Below, piece after piece: positions 7,136-11,078 of a stretch of DNA of 11,078 nucleotides; within the stretch, counting starts at the first letter, position 1; the number at the start of each line of letters is the position of its first letter. This stretch comes from an uncultured Pedobacter sp. GTDB lineage: Bacteria > Bacteroidota > Bacteroidia > Sphingobacteriales > Sphingobacteriaceae. The notes beneath the pieces were generated by a model. That model was not told the DNA's origin and did no database searches. It was given only the letters and a program-made list of their open reading frames with translations. The stretch covers positions 1 through 11,078 of the forward strand of contig CAMLDJ010000172.1 of the NCBI GenBank assembly GCA_946478755.1, in the 5' to 3' direction. Position numbers and translations under genes: made by a program.

Positions 7136-7459
7136 CTATTTCTTTGGCTTGTATTGCTTCATTATGGCTTCTAATTTATTAAACCTGTCATCCCACATCT
7201 GGCGGAACGGTTCGATAAAGTCGGCTACTTCTTTCATTTTTTTTGCATTGATGTGATAGTAAATTTCTCTGCCGTTCTGCTCCTGCTCAAGCAATTCGCA
7301 CTCGGTAAGTATTTGCAGATGTTTCGAAACTGTCGGCCTGGCGGTATCAAAGTTTGCAGCGATTGCGCCAGCTGTCAAGGATTGCGATGCGACCAGAAGA
7401 AGTATTGCCCGTCTTGTCGGATCCGATATGGCTTGAAATACGTCTCGTCTTAAATTCAT
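7136..7459 (-). CDS. ArsR-family winged-helix transcriptional regulator
   Basis: A 107-residue DNA-binding repressor candidate. [20 protein letters not shown] at 4-23 is the hallmark N-terminal helix pair. The helix-turn-helix spans about 28-57 ([20 protein letters not shown], then [10 protein letters not shown]), and the wing is [10 protein letters not shown]. No ELCVC-type metal site is present and the only Cys is in the ECELL helix, so metal sensing is unlikely. It resembles the non-metal ArsR subgroup that heads SRPBCC operons. Start choice: the frame extends to a TTG at 7480, but that triplet lies inside the predicted -7 promoter element, so ATG 7459 is far better. It is the first gene of the minus-strand operon and probably represses its own promoter through the repeats just upstream. 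Confidence 0.9.
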   Translation of the reverse strand: MNLRRDVFQAISDPTRRAILLLVASQSLTAGAIAANFDTARPTVSKHLQILTECELLEQEQNGREIYYHINAKKMKEVADFIEPFRQMWDDRFNKLEAIMKQYKPKK

Positions 7460-7504
7460 TGTGTAGCTATTTGACTTCAAATATATGTGTAGTTATTTAG
7501 CTAC
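7460..7504. promoter_or_regulatory. Operator-like repeats over the ArsR promoter
   Basis: Two copies of a 17-base direct repeat, TGTGTAGCTATTTGACT (7460-7476) and TGTGTAGTTATTTAGCT (7486-7502), match at 14 of 17 positions with a 26-bp period. The second copy is part of an imperfect dyad, GTAGTTATTTAGCTAC (7489-7504, 12 of 16 symmetric). GTAGCTA (7463-7469) and TAGCTAC (7498-7504) form an outer inverted repeat. One copy lies in the promoter spacer and the other over the start site and leader, ideal for autorepression by the ArsR protein. The binding protein is inferred from position. Confidence 0.6.
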
Positions 7505-7509
7505 GCAAA
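7478..7509 (-). promoter_or_regulatory. Bacteroidota-type sigma promoter of the ArsR operon
   Basis: Read on the minus strand, TTTG (7509-7506) is followed by a 20-bp spacer and TATATTTG (7485-7478). This matches the Bacteroidota housekeeping consensus (-33 TTTG, about 19-20 bp, -7 TAnnTTTG). Transcription would start near 7472, giving a leader of only about 13 bases before ATG 7459. It is the best promoter match I found in the window. Confidence 0.72.
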
Positions 7510-7715
7510 GTATTTTTTGTTTTTTTTCTAAGAGGTGGTTTTTCAGCTCTTATCAATCCAGATTGGTTCATTTTAAAATGCTTAGCACACATATATTCCG
7601 CTGTAAAGTATTTTTATGAGTAACGTATCGTTTACAAATAGGAAACTTGAGCAAGGACGCCGAACTTTACAGAAATCTCTCCGAATTAGTAACTTATCAA
7701 CACATTAGAAATAGA
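7510..7715. other. Divergent intergenic region upstream of the GH28 gene
   Basis: No gene is recognised. It holds T-rich tracts (7512-7527), a small hairpin TAAGAG/CTCTTA (7529-7534 and 7547-7552) and a perfect 12-bp palindrome, CATTTTAAAATG (7569-7580). The plus-strand promoter of the GH28 gene must lie here unless it is transcribed from elsewhere, but I found no clear TAnnTTTG element with a correctly spaced TTTG. An in-frame TTG at 7647 is open to the GH28 gene but is not a credible start. Confidence 0.4.
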
Positions 7716-9308
7716 ATGAATTATCTTACCAGCGAAAATCTTAAGCGCTATTTAACACTTGCTTTTTTTTCGACCTTTTTTATTTCCTGCGCATTGAGAA
7801 AAGAGAAGGTATCTCCGGATCAATTAAATCTGGTGCCATTTAAGGATCAGGTAGGGGCACTACATCTTCCGGAGGAGATTGCTCCTATTAAAGCACCTTT
7901 TCAAATGCCTCAGTTGCAGCGGCCTTCCTTTCCTGATTTGCGTATGAGTATTGTAGCCAAAGGAGCTAGGGTGGGCATAAAGGTGACGAAAGAGATCCAG
8001 GAAACCATTGACGACTTAAATACCCGGGGAGGAGGCACAGCTATCATTCCAAAAGGGAGATGGCTGACCGGGCGGATCAGTTTAAAAAGCAATGTAAACC
8101 TGCATTTAGAAGAGGGGGCGGAACTGTACTTTAGCGGTGAGATAGCCGACTACCTTCCGGCTGTATTTACCCGGAACGAGGGGATAGAGGTCATGTCGCT
8201 CGGCGCTTGTATCTATGCCAATGGCCAGGAAAATATCGGAATTACCGGAAAAGGACATTTAATAGGACCTTCGAAAGATGGATCGGTCCGCAAACGGATC
8301 ATGACCGCTCAGGTCATTGAAGAGTTTGTGGACCTTAGCAAGCCAGTCTCAGAGCGGGTGTATGAAGGACAGAACGGAAGCCCGATCCTTCCGCCCATGT
8401 TTATTTCCCCCATTAATTGTAAAAATGTGCTGATCGAAGGGGTATCGCTTGAGAATACTGCATTCTGGAATATTGTTCCTGTTTATTGTGACGGGGTAAT
8501 TATTCGTGGAGTAACTGTAAGATCTGTAGGGATTCCGCGCGGTGACGGCATAGATATCGAGTCCTCAAAAAATGTGCTGATCGAATACAGCAGCTTAAGT
8601 AGTGGCGATGATTGTTTCACGATTAAAGCCGGCCGTGGTGAAGATGGGATCCGTGTAAATAAGGCTTCAGAAAATATTGTAATTCGTTATTGTCTTGCCA
8701 GGGAAGGTCATGGCGGCATTACCGTCGGGAGTGAAACCGCGGGGATGATCCGCAATTTATATGTACATGACTGTGTTTTTGATGAAACGGGAACCGGAAT
8801 CCGCTTTAAAACCCGTAGGCCCCGCGGCGGCGCCGCTGAAAATATATACTATGACCGGATCAGAATGATCCTTAAAGGGACCGCTTTTAACTGGGATATG
8901 CTGGGTAGTTCACAACATGTGGGCGACCTGGCAAAAAGGCTTCCAGTCAGGGAAATCAATCCCCTTACCCCGGTATTTAAAAATATTGTTGCACGAAATA
9001 TTGTGGTGGAAAGTTCAACCCAGTTTGTAAAGATTAACGGTATTCCTGAAAGTCCTTTAAGTCGTGTCCTGATCGAGCATGCGGATATTAAATCGGAGAA
9101 ATTATTTACAGCGGCTGATATCAATGGCTTTACGGTAAGAAATGCTAAGATTGCAACGAAAGATCCAAAAGTCACTTTGTTGGGTATACACAAACTGACT
9201 TTCGAAAATGTACAATTTTTAGTGCCCGGCGATACCTTGGATCTATCGGCATCAGCGGATGAGGATGTGAAATTCATCAGGTGTATACCTGATAAATATA
9301 ATGAGTAG
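7716..9308 (+). CDS. Glycoside hydrolase family 28 (polygalacturonase-like) lipoprotein
   Basis: A 530-residue protein from ATG 7716, chosen because it places a lipoprotein signal at the N-terminus: KRYLTLAFFSTFFISC with the lipid-modified Cys at 25. The TTG at 7647 would add 23 residues ahead of it. A right-handed beta-helix GH28 domain follows. RGGGTAIIPKGRWLTG and NVNLHLEEGAELYFS mark its start. The catalytic motifs are RGDGIDIESS (D277, D280; replacing the classical NTDGID), SGDDCF (D298, D299), EGHGGITVGSE (H332) and RFK (363-365; classically RIK). The family hydrolyses galacturonan, rhamnogalacturonan or related uronate bonds by inversion; exo or endo action and substrate are not clear. 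The usual fungal-type disulfide pattern is absent. It is monocistronic and not beside susC/susD genes, so it may serve a polysaccharide locus elsewhere. Probably located at the outer membrane or in the periplasm. Confidence 0.9.
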   Translation: MNYLTSENLKRYLTLAFFSTFFISCALRKEKVSPDQLNLVPFKDQVGALHLPEEIAPIKAPFQMPQLQRPSFPDLRMSIVAKGARVGIKVTKEIQETIDDLNTRGGGTAIIPKGRWLTGRISLKSNVNLHLEEGAELYFSGEIADYLPAVFTRNEGIEVMSLGACIYANGQENIGITGKGHLIGPSKDGSVRKRIMTAQVIEEFVDLSKPVSERVYEGQNGSPILPPMFISPINCKNVLIEGVSLENTAFWNIVPVYCDGVIIRGVTVRSVGIPRGDGIDIESSKNVLIEYSSLSSGDDCFTIKAGRGEDGIRVNKASENIVIRYCLAREGHGGITVGSETAGMIRNLYVHDCVFDETGTGIRFKTRRPRGGAAENIYYDRIRMILKGTAFNWDMLGSSQHVGDLAKRLPVREINPLTPVFKNIVARNIVVESSTQFVKINGIPESPLSRVLIEHADIKSEKLFTAADINGFTVRNAKIATKDPKVTLLGIHKLTFENVQFLVPGDTLDLSASADEDVKFIRCIPDKYNE

Positions 9309-9325
9309 CATCAGCCCTGATAGTT

Positions 9326-9359
9326 AATCAGATTTGAATTTTAAGCCTCTGGTTTTTTT
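9326..9359 (+). terminator. Possible terminator of the GH28 gene
   Basis: AATCAGA (9326-9332) can pair with TCTGGTT (9348-9354), giving 7 bp with one G-U pair and a 15-base loop. It is followed at once by five T (9355-9359), and lies 18 bases after the GH28 stop codon. The stem is weak. A competing hairpin, CTGAT/ATCAG, at 9317-9331 also exists. Confidence 0.4.
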
Positions 9360-9395
9360 CTGCTTGGCCGCAGCCGGATAAATTTTCGGCTAAGC
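9334..9395 (+). promoter_or_regulatory. Hairpin leader upstream of the aminotransferase gene, with a Phe-containing mini-ORF
   Basis: TGCTTGGCCG (9361-9370) and CGGCTAAGCA (9387-9396) form a 10-bp stem with one G-U pair. A second 5' arm, AGCCG (9372-9376), can pair with the same CGGCT (9387-9391), so two structures exclude each other. Overlapping the first arm is a 15-codon frame (TTG 9334 to TAA 9381) that would read LNFKPLVFFCLAAAG, with a Phe-Phe pair just before the hairpin. No T tract follows the stem, so it is not a plain terminator. Weaker hairpins follow at 9396-9414, 9421-9436 and 9454-9469, the last directly before the ATG. A TAAATTTT element at 9379-9386 could instead be a poor -7 box. 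Regulation is plausible but unproven. Confidence 0.35.
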
Positions 9396-9470
9396 AAAAT
9401 TATGATGCAATTTTAGCGATTAAAAACCTATTTTTAGCCCTAGAAAAAAAGCTGTTAAGAATTTTTAACG

Positions 9471-10616
9471 ATGATTGCAAGAAGAATGGAGGGGGTCAGT
9501 GAATACTACTTCTCCCAAAAACTGAGGGAGATCGAATTCCTGAATAAAGAAGGTAAAAACATCATTAACTTAGGTATCGGCAGTCCCGATCTTCCGCCCC
9601 ATCCCGATGTGATCCGGACATTACAGGAAGAGGCAGGCAAGCCGGGAGTACACGGTTATCAGGGCTATAAAGGTATTCCTGCCTTGCGAGAGGCTTTTGC
9701 AGACTGGTATCAGCGCTGGTATCAGGTAAGTCTTGATCCTGAGACGGAAATATTGCCTTTAATGGGTTCGAAAGAAGGCATCATGCATATCTGTATGACC
9801 TATCTGAACGAGGGTGACGAGGTATTGATACCCGATCCTGGTTATCCTACTTATGCTAGTGCAGTGAAGTTGGCAGGGGGGAGATCTGTAAGTTACTGCT
9901 TAAAGGAAGAACGAAACTGGTATCCCGATCTTGAGGCATTGGCAGCCACGGACCTGAGCAAAGTGAAGCTGATGTTTGTGAATTATCCACATATGCCTAC
10001 AGGGCAGCCGGTAAGTGCCGGGCTTTTTGAAGACCTGGTACGCTTCGCAAAACAGAATCACCTCCTGCTGGTGCATGATAATCCTTATAGCTTCATACTG
10101 AATGACCATCCTGTCAGTCTATTGACCGTGCCTGGTGCTCGCGAAGTCGTATTAGAGCTGAACTCGTTAAGCAAATCGCATAATATGGCCGGCTGGCGGA
10201 TCGGTATGCTTTGCGGATCGAAAGAGCGGGTTAATGAAGTCCTTAGGTTCAAAAGCAATATGGATAGTGGTATGTTCATGCCCCTTCAACTGGCTGCCGC
10301 AAAGGCCCTCAGTCTGGGTTCCGACTGGTACAGCCATATCAATGGAATCTATTTGGAGAGGAGAAATAAAGTATACCGAATACTCGATATCCTGGGCTGC
10401 AGTTATGCGCTTAGTCAGGTTGGTTTATTCGTGTGGGCGAAAATACCGGATCATTATGAGGATGCCTATGTGCTTAGCGATGAAGTGCTTTACGGAGCCA
10501 GTGTTTTTCTGACGCCGGGCGGGATATTCGGGAGTCAGGGGAATCGATACATAAGGATCAGTTTGTGTGGTGATCTTTCCAGGTTTGATCAGGCAATAAC
10601 CCGGCTCAGTAAATAA
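9471..10616 (+). CDS. PLP-dependent class I/II aminotransferase, probably of aromatic amino acid synthesis
   Basis: A 381-residue fold-type I aminotransferase of normal length; the start at ATG 9471 gives the usual opening (VSEYYFSQKLREI). Features: GIGSPDLPPHPDV (35-47) near the substrate site, YQGYKGIPALREAF (63-76), MGSKEGIMH (98-106), DPGYPTY (122-128), NYPHMPTG (171-178), DNPY (203-206; D203 holds the pyridine nitrogen), SLSKSHNMAGWRIG (232-245; K235 binds PLP) and RYIRISL (359-365; R362 binds the substrate carboxylate). In most relatives an Asn precedes PTG; here it is Met175. It converts an amino acid and a 2-oxo acid. Since tyrA follows 115 bp later, the likely role is transamination of phenylpyruvate, 4-hydroxyphenylpyruvate or prephenate in Phe/Tyr synthesis. 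LL-diaminopimelate-type or aspartate activity cannot be excluded. Confidence 0.87.
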   Translation: MIARRMEGVSEYYFSQKLREIEFLNKEGKNIINLGIGSPDLPPHPDVIRTLQEEAGKPGVHGYQGYKGIPALREAFADWYQRWYQVSLDPETEILPLMGSKEGIMHICMTYLNEGDEVLIPDPGYPTYASAVKLAGGRSVSYCLKEERNWYPDLEALAATDLSKVKLMFVNYPHMPTGQPVSAGLFEDLVRFAKQNHLLLVHDNPYSFILNDHPVSLLTVPGAREVVLELNSLSKSHNMAGWRIGMLCGSKERVNEVLRFKSNMDSGMFMPLQLAAAKALSLGSDWYSHINGIYLERRNKVYRILDILGCSYALSQVGLFVWAKIPDHYEDAYVLSDEVLYGASVFLTPGGIFGSQGNRYIRISLCGDLSRFDQAITRLSK

Positions 10617-10635
10617 AATAAACAGAAGGGCTGAA

Positions 10636-10695
10636 TGTGCTCATGACCGCTTTGTAAACTTTAAAAAAGACTTCCGGTTAGGGCTTATGAGTACA
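10636..10695 (+). promoter_or_regulatory. Long imperfect hairpin between the aminotransferase gene and tyrA
   Basis: TGTGCTCATGA (10636-10646) pairs with TTATGAGTACA (10685-10695) over 11 bp including two G-U pairs. Inside, CCG (10647-10649) can stack on CGG (10675-10677), and CTTT (10650-10653) can pair with AAAG (10666-10669). The 3' arm contains the ATG of an 11-codon frame (10687-10722) reading MSTKKIIKYNA, which ends 9 bases before tyrA. No T tract follows, so termination is unlikely. A cis-regulatory role is a guess from structure and position. Confidence 0.3.
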
Positions 10696-10731
10696 AAAAA
10701 GATAATAAAATATAACGCATAATTGTATACT

Positions 10732-11078
10732 ATGAAAGTAGCGGTAGTTGGCCTCGGACTTATTGGTGGTTCTATGGCTCTGGTGTTAAAGCAGAAAGGC
10801 TTTGCCTCAAAAGTATTTGGTGTGGATAGCCAGGAGGCGAATGCACAGAAGGCGCTGGAACTTGGGATTGTTGATGAGATAACTGATCTTGATGGCGCAG
10901 TAATAAACAGTGACCTGATTATATTGAGTGCCCCGGTAGGGGTTTGTGCTGCATTATTGCCCCGGGTGCTTGATCAGGTTAAGCACCAGGTTGTATTCGA
11001 TACAGGTTCCACTAAAATGTGTCTGCTGGATGCAGTAAAGGGGCATGGCAACAGGGGCAGGTATATTGCTACTCACCC
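10732..11078 (+). CDS. tyrA: Prephenate dehydrogenase TyrA (3' end outside the window)
   Basis: The N-terminal 115 codons of a TyrA-family enzyme, which oxidatively decarboxylates prephenate to 4-hydroxyphenylpyruvate with NAD(P)+ on the way to tyrosine. MKVAVVGLGLIGGSMA (1-16) is the Rossmann dinucleotide site (GxGxxG), and VFGVD (28-32) ends the second strand with the Asp expected to favour NAD+. SDLIILSAPVG (60-70) and VVFDTGSTK (87-95) are the conserved strand and the DxGSxK motif. The window stops at YIATHP, the start of the conserved GHPM-type catalytic His segment. The frame is open to the last base. It follows the aminotransferase by 115 bp on the same strand, an arrangement usual in Bacteroidota aromatic amino acid loci, where pheA and a DAHP synthase/chorismate mutase gene are often nearby; neither is visible here. 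Confidence 0.9.
   Translation, partial: MKVAVVGLGLIGGSMALVLKQKGFASKVFGVDSQEANAQKALELGIVDEITDLDGAVINSDLIILSAPVGVCAALLPRVLDQVKHQVVFDTGSTKMCLLDAVKGHGNRGRYIATH

Noticed and set aside
6749..7256. Plus-strand open frames opposite the SRPBCC and ArsR genes, one with hydrophobic stretches
   Set aside because: The hydrophobic stretches are the antisense of lysine- and glutamate-rich coding sequence, and nothing supports expression.
7460..7480. TTG start at 7480 that would lengthen the ArsR protein by seven residues
   Set aside because: The triplet lies inside the TATATTTG promoter element and the extra residues are encoded by the operator-like repeat; ATG 7459 gives the normal family N-terminus.
7569..7580. 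Perfect palindrome CATTTTAAAATG as an operator for the GH28 gene
   Set aside because: A 12-bp A/T-rich palindrome is expected by chance in such DNA, there is no second copy, and no promoter is recognised beside it.
7647..7715. TTG start at 7647 extending the GH28 protein by 23 residues
   Set aside because: It would bury the lipoprotein signal peptide, whose natural start is ATG 7716.
9361..9396. Strong hairpin read as a simple rho-independent terminator
   Set aside because: No T tract follows the stem on either strand; the T tract lies on the 5' side in the plus direction.
1..11078. CRISPR array, transposon ends, tRNA genes, toxin-antitoxin or phage-defence genes
   Set aside because: I looked on both strands and found no regularly spaced direct repeats, no transposase-like frame, no tRNA-like cloverleaf and no defence-family motif.

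Overview
The window looks like a chromosomal segment of a Bacteroidota bacterium, most likely a Sphingobacteriaceae relative such as Pedobacter or Mucilaginibacter. This is an inference from protein family content, an AT-leaning composition, few Shine-Dalgarno sites, and a promoter of the Bacteroidota type (TTTG, 20 bp, TATATTTG) upstream of the ArsR gene. No species can be named from the sequence alone.

Layout. (1) Positions 1-4994, plus strand: a tight four-gene cluster with murQ (5' end cut off by the window), a secreted neutral-ceramidase-like amidohydrolase, an FHS-type MFS sugar transporter, and a secreted NAGPA-type phosphodiester glycosidase. Gaps are 3, 2 and 40 bp. (2) Positions 5022-7459, minus strand: a five-gene operon read as ArsR regulator, SRPBCC/AHSA1 protein, DoxX-like membrane protein, DUF1801/YdeI protein and DUF4256 protein, driven by one promoter overlapped by operator-like repeats. 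It converges on region 1 across a 27-bp gap. (3) Positions 7716-9308, plus strand: a single GH28 (polygalacturonase-like) lipoprotein, divergent from the ArsR operon. (4) Positions 9471-11078, plus strand: a PLP aminotransferase followed by tyrA (prephenate dehydrogenase, cut by the window end). This is part of an aromatic amino acid pathway locus, and both genes are preceded by leaders able to fold into hairpins.

How the genes may work together. MurQ turns MurNAc-6-phosphate into GlcNAc-6-phosphate and D-lactate, so region 1 is a peptidoglycan-sugar (muramic acid) utilisation or recycling locus. NAGPA-family enzymes remove GlcNAc from GlcNAc-alpha-1-phosphate-6-sugar diesters. The same bond joins wall teichoic acid to MurNAc in Gram-positive walls, and cutting it would yield the MurQ substrate; this link is my inference. 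The ceramidase-like protein has an unusual feature: a roughly 200-residue, five-repeat (40-residue period) propeller-like domain inserted near the N-terminus of the catalytic fold. Region 2 resembles a self-regulated accessory or stress operon of unknown substrate.

I see no rRNA, tRNA, insertion sequence, CRISPR array, or phage or plasmid gene here.
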